Positions 8,968 to 16,600 of a stretch of DNA of 17,987 bases are shown here, in pieces. The first letter of the stretch is position 1. Every line of letters starts with the position of its first letter. Both the position numbers and the translations under genes were made by a program. The notes under the pieces are model-generated. The model saw nothing but the letters and a program-made list of their open reading frames with translations, was not told where the DNA came from and searched no databases. The stretch is from assembly GCA_905204225.1 (NCBI GenBank), contig CAJKZK010000027.1, forward strand, positions 1 to 17,987. The letters run 5' to 3'. Origin of the DNA: an uncultured Bacillota bacterium (lineage in GTDB: Bacteria; Bacillota_I; Bacilli_A; RFN20; CAG-449).

Positions 8968-9097
8968 TACAAACTCTCCTTTTTCTTATAGACTATATTT
9001 TATATTTTTTAAACCCATTTTTAAATAATTTTTAATAATGATTTTAAATTATTATTTTTTTTGTTAAAATCTTTATATATTTAGAGGTGGTAATATT
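8968..9097. promoter_or_regulatory. Divergent promoter region between the two lipoprotein transcription units
   Basis: 130 bp of almost pure A/T DNA separating the minus-strand operon from the plus-strand gene at 9098. For the minus strand, TATAAA (8999-9004) and TATAGT (8992-8997) are possible -10 boxes, but neither has a convincing -35. An 8-bp inverted repeat (9024-9031 with 9046-9053) lies in the middle and could be an operator or just base-composition noise. Confidence 0.5.
9042..9070 (+). promoter_or_regulatory. Extended -10 promoter of the divergent lipoprotein
   Basis: TAAAAT at 9065-9070 (5/6 to consensus) is preceded by TG and one base, an extended -10. A 17-nt spacer leads back to a weak -35, TTTTAA at 9042-9047. 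The spacer contains a run of eight T (9055-9062). The leader before the ATG would be about 20 nt and includes the ribosome binding site. Confidence 0.5.
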
Positions 9098-11671
9098 ATG
9101 AAACCTAATTTAAAACACTTGTTTATATGTATATTTGTAACATTATCTATTGGTTGTACAAATAATAATTCATTTAATATTCAAGGTGAATTAAATATTA
9201 ACAATCAAAATCTTACATTCATTAATAACGAATTAAATAATATTTTATTAAGAAGAGACGATGTATTTATTATTAAAAATAATTCAATATCATTAGGATA
9301 TTCAAACATTAATGATAATAAATATTTTTTAGAAGGTGACAATAATAAAATTAAAGTACTTAATGAAGGAAAATATAATATTAAAATTATTGATAATAAA
9401 TTATATTTTACAAAAATTGATTCTTCTTTTTCAAATATAAAATTATATATATCAGATGAAGAGAATTATGAATTTATTAAAAATGATGATTTTACTTTTT
9501 CTTTAAATAATGTTTTCATTGATGAAATAAATTTCTCTATTGTTAGCGATAATTATAGTTTCAATTTTGATATTAATAATCAAGATTTTATAAAAAATAA
9601 TAATTATTATAAACCTCTAAAAATGGGTTATTATTCCTTTAAAATTGACTATTCTTTATTAAATCCTTTATTAATAACAACTGAATCATTAAATGAAAAA
9701 ATTGAAATACCTCAAAATGCTTCTAATTATGAAAAAATTATTAAATCTCTTGATAATACATTCTATATAGGTGGAACAAAATTAACGGCTACTCAAAGAA
9801 AAGTGCAAAAAGAAGATATAACTGGCACAAATTATTTAGAAAAAAAAAATATTAATCAATCTTATTATCAAGAAACAAACATCATTAATAATGAAATATT
9901 AAACGAAGCATATTTCTATAATGACAAAAATTATTTTGAATTGAAAGAATATGAAAATTCTTCTAAAAAGCCAAATTTAAAAGGTTATTTATTAGGTCAA
10001 AAAAAAGATACACCAAAAAAAGATAATTTAATTATAGAAGAAAAAAATTATATAGAAAAAAATAAAGCTCAAGAAAAAGTTAATAGAATGCATTCATTTT
10101 ATACAACAATAATTCAAAAATTAAATTCGGTTATAAGAATACAAAATTTAACTATTGGAACTTTTAACGAAGAAACATCTACTAAATATTATAATTCTTT
10201 AAATATTACTAAAGCTAATAATATATCTACTAAAATTATTGAAATAGAAGCAAATAATGATGAAATATATGAAAATGGAACTAATTCAGTTATTGTTAAA
10301 AATTATGTATATTTCAAAATAAATAATAAAAGTCAATTAACAGAAGGCAAAATTATCAATAAAAAATATTCTGGTGATGTCTTAAACAAGACTAATATAG
10401 ATGAAAAATTATGTGAATATACTTCTACTATCGAATTTAATATAGAATATAAGCAAAGAACAAAAGTAGACAGCTTTTTCTTTGATATAGATAAATATCT
10501 TATAAACGATATTTCGTTTGTAGAAACAACATTTTCCTGTGGACAAACATTTTCTATTGAAGATATTATGAATACACCTTATAGCCCATTAACTGCAATA
10601 GATTATTCAAATTTAACCATTATTAGTTATGACCCAAATTATATTAAAAAGAATGTTATATCTGGGTGGATAGGAAATAAAACTGGCACTACAAAAGTTG
10701 AAATAGGAACTTTATATAGTGAAAAAACATTTGAAGCAGAATTATATTTTAAATATTCAACATTAACAAAATTAGAAATTAAAGATGCTATTAATGTAAA
10801 TGAATATTATGTTGGTGGTACTTATGAATTCTACGTTGAAACAAATTCTTATGCTAATCCTTTAATAAAAGTATTTTTATCTGATGAAAACAATGAATTT
10901 GCTGAAATAGTCTATATAGATTCTGATGAAGAAATGTTAAAAACAAATAAACCTAAATTTAAAATTAAAATGTTAAAGGAAACTTCATCTTTAACAATTA
11001 CAGCTAAATCAAAAAATTATCCAAGCATAAAACATGATTTAAAAATATCTATTCTTCCATCAGTTACATTAGATAAAATAGCAGGTAATTATTATTATAA
11101 TTCTTTAAATGACACTTATATTAAATTATTTAATGATGGTACAGGTGTTGCTAAAGGAGATGTTGAAAACAAAACATATAATTTTACTTATCAAATATTA
11201 GGTTCACAAATTTATTTATTAGATAGTAATGATTTATCAAAATTTAATGCTTCAATAGAATTATATAATGATAAATATGACTTATATGGATTAAAATCAA
11301 TTACAATGCAAGATAAAAATAATAAAAATATTTTTTCTTATTCTTATGGTAGATACAATAAAATTCAACCATTAATGGAAAATAAATATAAAGTAAATGA
11401 TAATATTTCATTAGAATTTATATTTGAAAAATATTCATTTGCTTTTAATAAAATCGAACCAACTGTTCTTATTATGGATAATGATGATGACTATACTTTT
11501 ACTTGGAATCCATATTCAGTAAATGGAGAATTTACTTCATTTAAAAAGAATCAAACTTCATATTATTCAATTAATATAGAATTTAAAAACATAACAATAG
11601 ATAGTTTTGATTTAATAATTTCTAATAATGATAATATTAATTTAAATTACCACTTTATTAAATATCAATAA
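9098..11671 (+). CDS. Large predicted lipoprotein, unknown function, Asn/Lys-rich and multidomain
   Basis: An 857-residue protein with a signal peptide ending in LSIGC (Cys20), preceded by a GAGGTGG ribosome binding site. No named family is certain. By eye: residues 25-210 are short beta repeats. Residues 212-455 resemble the beta-rich domain of the 467-residue lipoprotein, with YYQETN... followed by a Tyr-rich sheet and the closing strands IVKNYVYFKIN and TSTIEFNIEYK. Residues 460-553 and 554-652 look like Ig-like modules, the second ending in an SLTITAKS strand. Residues 655-750 look like a small beta-barrel with a FNDGTGVAKG turn, a style common in lipoproteins. It lies divergent to the four-gene operon and convergent with rbfA, ending just before a shared terminator. 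Its A/T and Asn content is even higher than that of its neighbours. A surface role is inferred only from the signal peptide and context. Confidence 0.82.
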   Translation: MKPNLKHLFICIFVTLSIGCTNNNSFNIQGELNINNQNLTFINNELNNILLRRDDVFIIKNNSISLGYSNINDNKYFLEGDNNKIKVLNEGKYNIKIIDNKLYFTKIDSSFSNIKLYISDEENYEFIKNDDFTFSLNNVFIDEINFSIVSDNYSFNFDINNQDFIKNNNYYKPLKMGYYSFKIDYSLLNPLLITTESLNEKIEIPQNASNYEKIIKSLDNTFYIGGTKLTATQRKVQKEDITGTNYLEKKNINQSYYQETNIINNEILNEAYFYNDKNYFELKEYENSSKKPNLKGYLLGQKKDTPKKDNLIIEEKNYIEKNKAQEKVNRMHSFYTTIIQKLNSVIRIQNLTIGTFNEETSTKYYNSLNITKANNISTKIIEIEANNDEIYENGTNSVIVKNYVYFKINNKSQLTEGKIINKKYSGDVLNKTNIDEKLCEYTSTIEFNIEYKQRTKVDSFFFDIDKYLINDISFVETTFSCGQTFSIEDIMNTPYSPLTAIDYSNLTIISYDPNYIKKNVISGWIGNKTGTTKVEIGTLYSEKTFEAELYFKYSTLTKLEIKDAINVNEYYVGGTYEFYVETNSYANPLIKVFLSDENNEFAEIVYIDSDEEMLKTNKPKFKIKMLKETSSLTITAKSKNYPSIKHDLKISILPSVTLDKIAGNYYYNSLNDTYIKLFNDGTGVAKGDVENKTYNFTYQILGSQIYLLDSNDLSKFNASIELYNDKYDLYGLKSITMQDKNNKNIFSYSYGRYNKIQPLMENKYKVNDNISLEFIFEKYSFAFNKIEPTVLIMDNDDDYTFTWNPYSVNGEFTSFKKNQTSYYSINIEFKNITIDSFDLIISNNDNINLNYHFIKYQ

Positions 11672-11682
11672 TTTAAAACTAA

Positions 11683-11706
11683 AAAAAGCACTAATTTGTG
11701 CTTTTT
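11683..11706. terminator. Bidirectional rho-independent terminator
   Basis: A 9-bp stem, AAAAAGCAC (11683-11691) with GTGCTTTTT (11698-11706), and a 6-nt loop. On the plus strand it ends the lipoprotein gene and runs into a T-rich tract; on the minus strand it ends the rbfA operon and runs into seven T. Two bases of the rbfA stop codon (11705-11706) lie in the stem. Confidence 0.88.
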
Positions 11707-12040
11707 ATTTTTTTAATTCTTTTAATATTTCTTCAATTCTTTCATATTTATCTAAAGTATCATCTTTAATAAATATTAATTCAGGAACTTTATAAATATC
11801 CATTTTACTTGCTAAAGATGACCTAATCGCACCTTTAGCTCTATTTAATTCTTCTAGAGCTTGATCAACTAAATCATGATTAAGATGTGAAACATAAATT
11901 TTCGCTACAGAATTATCTTTGCTAACTTGACAACTATTTACTGTTACAAGTTTCATAATTGGATTTCTCAATTCATATAGAATAATATCTGAAATATTTT
12001 TTTGAATTAAAGAAGCAATTCTTGCTTGCTTATTCGCCAT
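11705..12040 (-). CDS. rbfA: Ribosome-binding factor A
   Basis: A 111-residue RbfA, a KH-like protein that binds the 30S subunit and helps mature the 5' end of 16S rRNA, including cold adaptation in other bacteria. Family features are the basic N-terminus (ANKQARIASLIQKNISDIIL), the ELRNP segment, the VSKDNSVAKIYVS strand, and the helix and strand with RAKGAIRSSLASKM and VPELIFIKDDTLD. Length is normal for the family. It starts 3 nt after the infB stop (TAA TAT ATG) and its ribosome binding site AAAGGA lies inside the last infB codons, so the two are probably translationally coupled. It is the last gene of the operon: the terminator overlaps its stop codon. Confidence 0.96.
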   Translation of the reverse strand: MANKQARIASLIQKNISDIILYELRNPIMKLVTVNSCQVSKDNSVAKIYVSHLNHDLVDQALEELNRAKGAIRSSLASKMDIYKVPELIFIKDDTLDKYERIEEILKELKK

Positions 12041-12043
12041 ATA

Positions 12044-13915
12044 TTATTTCCTTTCTACTAATTGAATTTCATATGCTTCAATTATATCATATTCTTTTTC
12101 ATCATTATAATTTTCAATTGTAAGACCACATTCAAAATCTTTTTTAACAACACTAGCATCGTCTTTAAATCTCTTTAAAGATGAAATTTTACCTGTATAA
12201 ATAACAACACCATCTCTAATTAATCTTATTAAACAATCTCTTTTTAAGCAACCATCAGTAACATAACATCCAGCAATAGTTCCAACTTTAGATGCTTTAA
12301 AGATTGATCTAACTTCTGCTTGTCCAATAACAACTTCTTTTTCAATAGGTTTCATCAAACCTTTCATTGCAGATTCAATTTCTTCAATTAATGCATAAAT
12401 AATTGAATGCAAATGTATTTCAACTTTTTCTTCATTTGCTTTTTGTCTTACTTTAGCATCAGGTCTTACATTAAAGCCATAAACTAATGCATTAGAAGCA
12501 GATGCTAAAACAATATCAGATTCAGTAATAGCACCAGCTGCAGCATGAATCACATTAATTTTAACGCCATCAACTTGAATTTTTTCTAAGCTTGATTTAA
12601 TTGCTTCTACAGAACCTTGTAAATCTGCTTTTAAAATAATATTAATATTCTTCAATTCACCTTCTTTGATTTGATTAAATATTTCATCTAAAGAAGTAAT
12701 ATTATTTTTATTTAATGATTTATTTCTTGCTTTTAATTTTCTTGCTTCAGATATATCTCTAGCAGTTTTTTCATCAACAAATGCCATAAATGAATCTCCA
12801 GCCGTAGGAACATCTTCAATACCAGTAACCACTACTGGAGTAGATGGAAGAGCTTGTTTAACATTTTGACGATATTCATTAACCATTCGTCTAACTTTAC
12901 AATAATAATTGCCAACAACAACAGAATCTCCAACTTTTAAAGTACCATTTTGTACTAATAATGTAGCTTTTGGTCCTTCATTTTTATCTAATGAGGCTTC
13001 AATTACAGTGCCTAAAGCATATCTATGAGGATTTGCTTTTAATTCTTTTAATTCTGCAACAACTAATATAGTTTCAAGCAATTCATCAATACCTATTTTC
13101 TTTTTAGCAGAAATTTCTCTAAAAATGGTATCTCCACCCCATTCTTCTGGAATTAAATCGTATTGAGCTAATTCATCTTTTACTCTATCAACATTTGCTG
13201 TTGGTTTATCTATTTTATTAATAACAACAATAATAGTAACTCCAGCTGCTTTAGCATGATTAATTGCTTCTACTGTTTGAGGCATAACACCATCATCAGC
13301 AGCAACAACAATCAAAGCAATATCAGTAATAGCAGCGCCTCTAGCACGCATAGCAGTAAATGCTTCATGACCAGGAGTATCTAAAAAAGTAATTTTCTTT
13401 CCTTGAATTTCTTTTTGATAAGCTCCAATTTGTTGAGTAATAAGCCCTGCTTCACCTTCAGCAACATGAGAATCTCTTATTGTATCAATTAAAGTAGTTT
13501 TACCATGATCAACATGACCCATAACAACTACTACTGGTGGTCTTTCTTGCAAATCTTTTTCATCGTCTTCAATTTTAATATCTTCAAAATTTTCTTTATC
13601 AACAACTTCTTCTTTTTGGAAATCGTATCCATAATTAATACATACTTCTGCGATTAAGTCATCTGACAAAGTTTGGTTAATTGTGACCATTGCCTTCTTA
13701 TTCATAAATAAGAATTTGATAATGTCAGAGGAATTAAGATTGAGTTTTTTTGCTAACTCACCAACAGTAACATCTCCAACATATTTAAAAACACCACCAT
13801 TTACTTTTGTTTGAGGTCCAGAGTTTTTCTTGTTACGATCAAAAGATGGAACATTAGAAACTCTATTGTTTTCAGGTTTATTTTTTCCATAATTTTTTTT
13901 GTTATTAGTCGCCAT
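12044..13915 (-). CDS. infB: Translation initiation factor IF-2
   Basis: A 623-residue IF-2, the GTPase that brings initiator fMet-tRNA to the 30S subunit and promotes subunit joining. After a short Lys/Asn-rich lead there is one IF2_N domain (about 43-96), then the GTPase domain: G1 GHVDHGKT (133-140), DTPGH (179-183, with the catalytic His183), NKID (233-236) and SAK (269-271). The two beta-barrel domains and the IF2 core domain follow, ending in the usual EAYEIQLVERK. It is compact, lacking the long N-terminal region of enterobacterial IF-2. The switch I region reads GLITQQIGAY where GGITQHIGAY is usual. I chose the ATG at 13915 because AGGGG lies 8 nt upstream; the open frame reaches 13939 but that start has no ribosome binding site. 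Confidence 0.97.
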   Translation of the reverse strand: MATNNKKNYGKNKPENNRVSNVPSFDRNKKNSGPQTKVNGGVFKYVGDVTVGELAKKLNLNSSDIIKFLFMNKKAMVTINQTLSDDLIAEVCINYGYDFQKEEVVDKENFEDIKIEDDEKDLQERPPVVVVMGHVDHGKTTLIDTIRDSHVAEGEAGLITQQIGAYQKEIQGKKITFLDTPGHEAFTAMRARGAAITDIALIVVAADDGVMPQTVEAINHAKAAGVTIIVVINKIDKPTANVDRVKDELAQYDLIPEEWGGDTIFREISAKKKIGIDELLETILVVAELKELKANPHRYALGTVIEASLDKNEGPKATLLVQNGTLKVGDSVVVGNYYCKVRRMVNEYRQNVKQALPSTPVVVTGIEDVPTAGDSFMAFVDEKTARDISEARKLKARNKSLNKNNITSLDEIFNQIKEGELKNINIILKADLQGSVEAIKSSLEKIQVDGVKINVIHAAAGAITESDIVLASASNALVYGFNVRPDAKVRQKANEEKVEIHLHSIIYALIEEIESAMKGLMKPIEKEVVIGQAEVRSIFKASKVGTIAGCYVTDGCLKRDCLIRLIRDGVVIYTGKISSLKRFKDDASVVKKDFECGLTIENYNDEKEYDIIEAYEIQLVERK

Positions 13916-13923
13916 ACTTATTT

Positions 13924-13930
13924 CCCCTTT
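13924..13930 (-). promoter_or_regulatory. Ribosome binding site deciding the infB start
   Basis: AAAGGGG on the minus strand, 8 nt before the ATG at 13915. It is inside the longer open frame from 13939, which favours the shorter protein starting MATNNKK. Confidence 0.75.
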
Positions 13931-13939
13931 CTTTAGCAT

Positions 13940-14248
13940 CTATTGTGCTAACTTAATAATTTCTTTAGCCATGTTAATATCATTAATACCAACACAAGCA
14001 ACTTCATTTTTATTAAATAATTCTCCCATTTCTTGTTTAGAAATAAAATGAATTACTTTTACATTATAATAATTAGCTTTTGATAAATATTTTTTTTCTT
14101 GAGATGAAGAAATATCATTACTAAGAACCAAAACTTTAACTTGTTGATTCATCATTTTAATAATATTAGTTTCACCAAAATACATTTTTTTTGAACAATA
14201 AGCAAATTGTAATAATGTTTTTATCTTATTTTTTTGCAATAAGTCCAT
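13940..14248 (-). CDS. rplGA: L7Ae/L30e/S12e/Gadd45-family ribosomal protein YlxQ
   Basis: A 102-residue member of the L7Ae-like RNA-binding family, the small protein found between ylxR and infB in Firmicutes; L7Ae-type proteins bind kink-turn RNA. The LLQFAYCSKKMYFGE segment matches the LLGLA.RAGK...G. opening of YlxQ. The strand VKVLVLSNDIS, a QEMGELF helix and VACVGINDINMAKEI complete the fold. It is diverged: the usual RAGK is YCSK here. The start is uncertain. The ATG at 14248 gives the normal N-terminus and overlaps rnpM by 23 nt; the ATG at 14260 and the GTG at 14281 would lengthen it, without a better ribosome binding site. The stop TAG lies just before the unused upstream ATG of infB. 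Its job in the cell is poorly known even in model organisms. Confidence 0.85.
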   Translation of the reverse strand: MDLLQKNKIKTLLQFAYCSKKMYFGETNIIKMMNQQVKVLVLSNDISSSQEKKYLSKANYYNVKVIHFISKQEMGELFNKNEVACVGINDINMAKEIIKLAQ

Positions 14249-14489
14249 ATAAATCTTCATATACCTTTTCAGGTATTTCACATTCTAATGCTTTATTTAA
14301 GCATTTAATTTTTTTAGCTTTGTCAATTGCTTCAATTGATTTTTTTAAATAAGCACCACGCCCATTTGCTTTTCCAGTTAAATCAACAAAAACAACTCCA
14401 TCTTTATTTTTAACAACTCTTATTAATTCTTTTTTTGGGCATATTTCTTGAGTTGCTAAACATTTTCTTAAAGGTATTTTCTTTTCCAT
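14226..14489 (-). CDS. rnpM: YlxR family protein (RNase P modulator RnpM)
   Basis: An 87-residue YlxR/DUF448 protein. The family signature is clear: PLRKCLATQE near the N-terminus, PKKELIRVV, a short beta strand with VFVDLTGK, and GRGAYL at 43-48. YlxR of Bacillus subtilis has been reported to bind RNase P RNA and modulate tRNA processing, hence RnpM; this function is transferred by family only. The start ATG overlaps the nusA stop in TAATG, so translation is probably coupled to nusA; there is no strong separate ribosome binding site. The 3' end overlaps ylxQ by 23 nt. The position between nusA and ylxQ is the standard one. Confidence 0.95.
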   Translation of the reverse strand: MEKKIPLRKCLATQEICPKKELIRVVKNKDGVVFVDLTGKANGRGAYLKKSIEAIDKAKKIKCLNKALECEIPEKVYEDLYGLIAKK

Positions 14490-16084
14490 TATTTTTCGTC
14501 GTAATATTCATCATAATCATCATAGTCGATATCTTCGTCGTCTATGTAATCTTCATCTTCATCAAGTTCATTATCCATAGCATCAAGTTCTTCTTGAGTA
14601 TAAATATCCATTCTTGATTTATTTGTAGTAGGTTCAACTTTTTCTTCTACTTTTGCTTTCTTCTTTGTATTATTAGAAGTTTGATTAGATTTTTTCTTCT
14701 TCTCTTCTTCTATTTGTTTTTCTAAGTCAGCAAGAGAAACTTTAGATTGAAGATTAACTGGATTATATTCAATAGGAGCTTCTTCCACTTTTTCTTCTAC
14801 TTCTTCAGCAACTTGTTCAACAGGAGTTTCTTCTACTTTTTCTTCAATTGGAGCAGTTTCAACTTTTTCTTCAATTTCTTCAGCTTTATTTTCTTCTGCT
14901 AATTTTGCTTCTTCTTCTGCACGTTTCTTTCTTGCCTCTTCTTCTTTAGCAATTTGTTCAAGAAGAGCTTTTCTTCTTTGTTCAAAAATCATTTCTTCTT
15001 CTTGTTTTTTCATTTCATCAATAGTAAAGAATTCAATTCCTTCTTGACGAGCAACACTTTCTTCTTTAATATCAATCTTACAATTTGCTAATTTAAAAGC
15101 CAATCTAGCATTTACACCTTTTCTACCAATTGCAACTCTTAAATCACCATCTTTAACAACTGCTACAGCAGAATATTCAGAAATTAATTTAACACCAATT
15201 ACAGTAGCAGGCTTTAAACATTCTGCAACAAATAAACCTTTATGAATGTGATATTGAACAACATCTATTTTTTCTTTATTAATTTGATTACAAATTTTTT
15301 GAATTTTACTACCACCTTGTCCAATACAAGCTCCTACAGGATCAACATTTATATCATTAGTTGTTACTGATATTTTTGCTCTTTCACCTGCTTCTCTAGC
15401 AATATCTTTAATAATAACAGTGCCATCATAAACATCTCTGATTTCTTCTTCAAATAATCTTTTTAAGAAACCAGGACAAGCTCTTGAAATAGTAATTCCA
15501 GATTCAGCTGAAGAACCAACAGCTTCAAGATATACTTTAACTGTTTGGCCAATAGTAAATTTTTCATCACCAATTTTTTCTTTATCTTGTAAAACAACAG
15601 ATGTTCTACCAATATTAATTAAAGTATAATGAGGTTCAATTTTCTCAACATAACCAGTAATTATTTCATCAATTTTATCAGAATACATTTTTAATATAGC
15701 AGCTTTTTCAGCTTCTTTTATTTTTTGTTTCAAAATTGATTTAAATTTAATTGCATCAGCTTTAGTAAATTCTTCTAATTTTACTTCAATATATACTTGA
15801 TCACCTATTTTAATATCAGGATTAGTTTCTTGTGCATCTTCAAGTGAAATTTCAAGAGCATCATCTTGAACATCTTCTACAACATTTTTAATGTTATAAA
15901 TATTAATTTTTCCATTTTCAGTGTCGATATCTACTTTTACCATTAAATCTGGTAATCCATCAATGTGTTTTTTCTTAACAATAGTTTCAAAAGCATCTTT
16001 CAAAGCTTGAATAGTAATTTCACGATTAATACCTTGTTGTTCAAGAGCATCAATAGCTTCAAAAAATAATTTAGCATTTAACAT
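14489..16084 (-). CDS. nusA: Transcription termination/antitermination protein NusA with long acidic C-terminal extension
   Basis: A 531-residue NusA, which binds RNA polymerase and the nascent RNA and controls pausing, termination and antitermination. The N-terminal RNAP-binding domain is about 1-130, the S1 domain about 140-200 (GYVEKIEPHYTLINIGR), and KH1 and KH2 about 205-350, with GXXG loops in GQGGSKI and GRKGVNARLA. The core ends near 352, where most Firmicutes NusA proteins end soon after. Here about 170 more residues follow: a charged helix or coiled coil (355-400), short repeats of the type EEKVE.APIE (405-440), a Lys-rich linker with VSLADLEKQIEEE (449-461), and an extremely acidic Asp/Tyr tail (493-531). 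The start has AAAGGAG 6 nt upstream, 17 nt after the rimP stop. The stop overlaps the rnpM start. Confidence 0.96.
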   Translation of the reverse strand: MLNAKLFFEAIDALEQQGINREITIQALKDAFETIVKKKHIDGLPDLMVKVDIDTENGKINIYNIKNVVEDVQDDALEISLEDAQETNPDIKIGDQVYIEVKLEEFTKADAIKFKSILKQKIKEAEKAAILKMYSDKIDEIITGYVEKIEPHYTLINIGRTSVVLQDKEKIGDEKFTIGQTVKVYLEAVGSSAESGITISRACPGFLKRLFEEEIRDVYDGTVIIKDIAREAGERAKISVTTNDINVDPVGACIGQGGSKIQKICNQINKEKIDVVQYHIHKGLFVAECLKPATVIGVKLISEYSAVAVVKDGDLRVAIGRKGVNARLAFKLANCKIDIKEESVARQEGIEFFTIDEMKKQEEEMIFEQRRKALLEQIAKEEEARKKRAEEEAKLAEENKAEEIEEKVETAPIEEKVEETPVEQVAEEVEEKVEEAPIEYNPVNLQSKVSLADLEKQIEEEKKKKSNQTSNNTKKKAKVEEKVEPTTNKSRMDIYTQEELDAMDNELDEDEDYIDDEDIDYDDYDEYYDEK

Positions 16085-16101
16085 AATTTTCTCCTTTAAT
16101 T

Positions 16102-16575
16102 TTATACTTTTACAGTCAATTTTGCTTTGTTAATATTTGAAATTTTAATAATAACTTCTTTTGTTCTTGTCTTGACCTTATATGAAAGTGTTATTTCTTC
16201 GTTATTAGCTTGTTTCAAAACACCTTCATAAATATTTAGACCTTCAATAGGATTAATTAATCTTATTTCCATATATTTTCCTATAAGTAATGGAAATTTA
16301 GAAAAATCCTTTATTGGCTTATCCGCGCCAGAAGTTGATACATCTAAACAATAATTATCTTGAATTAAATCAAGTTCATCAAGTTTAGAAGATAAATCTT
16401 CAGATAAAGATACTATAGCATCTAATTCAATTGGTGAAAGATCTTCTCTTTCAACATAAATTTGCAATATAAACTCTTTGCCTTTTTTTAAATAATGTAA
16501 TTCATCAATTAACATATTGTGTTTTAGCACAACATTATTTAACCCAGCTATCAAATTTTCTTCTAATGTAGTCAA
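16102..16575 (-). CDS. rimP: Ribosome maturation factor RimP
   Basis: A 157-residue RimP, needed for maturation of the 30S ribosomal subunit. It has the N-terminal alpha/beta domain (1-85), the family signature YCLDVSTSGADKPI (75-88; usually Y.LEVSSPGLDRPL), and an SH3-like C-terminal domain (about 90-157). The start codon is TTG (16573-16575), with a perfect AGGAGG 8 nt upstream (16584-16589); no ATG in frame fits this site. It is the first gene of the rimP-nusA-rnpM-ylxQ-infB-rbfA operon, which is the usual order in Firmicutes. A structured leader of about 100 nt with a terminator-like hairpin precedes it, so the whole operon may be controlled by attenuation. Confidence 0.95.
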   Translation of the reverse strand: MTTLEENLIAGLNNVVLKHNMLIDELHYLKKGKEFILQIYVEREDLSPIELDAIVSLSEDLSSKLDELDLIQDNYCLDVSTSGADKPIKDFSKFPLLIGKYMEIRLINPIEGLNIYEGVLKQANNEEITLSYKVKTRTKEVIIKISNINKAKLTVKV

Positions 16576-16583
16576 TATTAAAA

Positions 16584-16589
16584 CCTCCT
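16584..16589 (-). promoter_or_regulatory. Strong ribosome binding site fixing the TTG start of rimP
   Basis: A full-consensus AGGAGG on the minus strand, with 8 nt to the TTG codon at 16573-16575. Confidence 0.85.
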
Positions 16590-16600
16590 AAATATTTTCA

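Noticed and set aside
14435..14617. Small hydrophobic plus-strand protein
   Set aside because: It is the antisense of the acidic NusA tail; GAT/GAA codons read backwards give Ile/Phe/Val, so the apparent membrane protein is an artefact.
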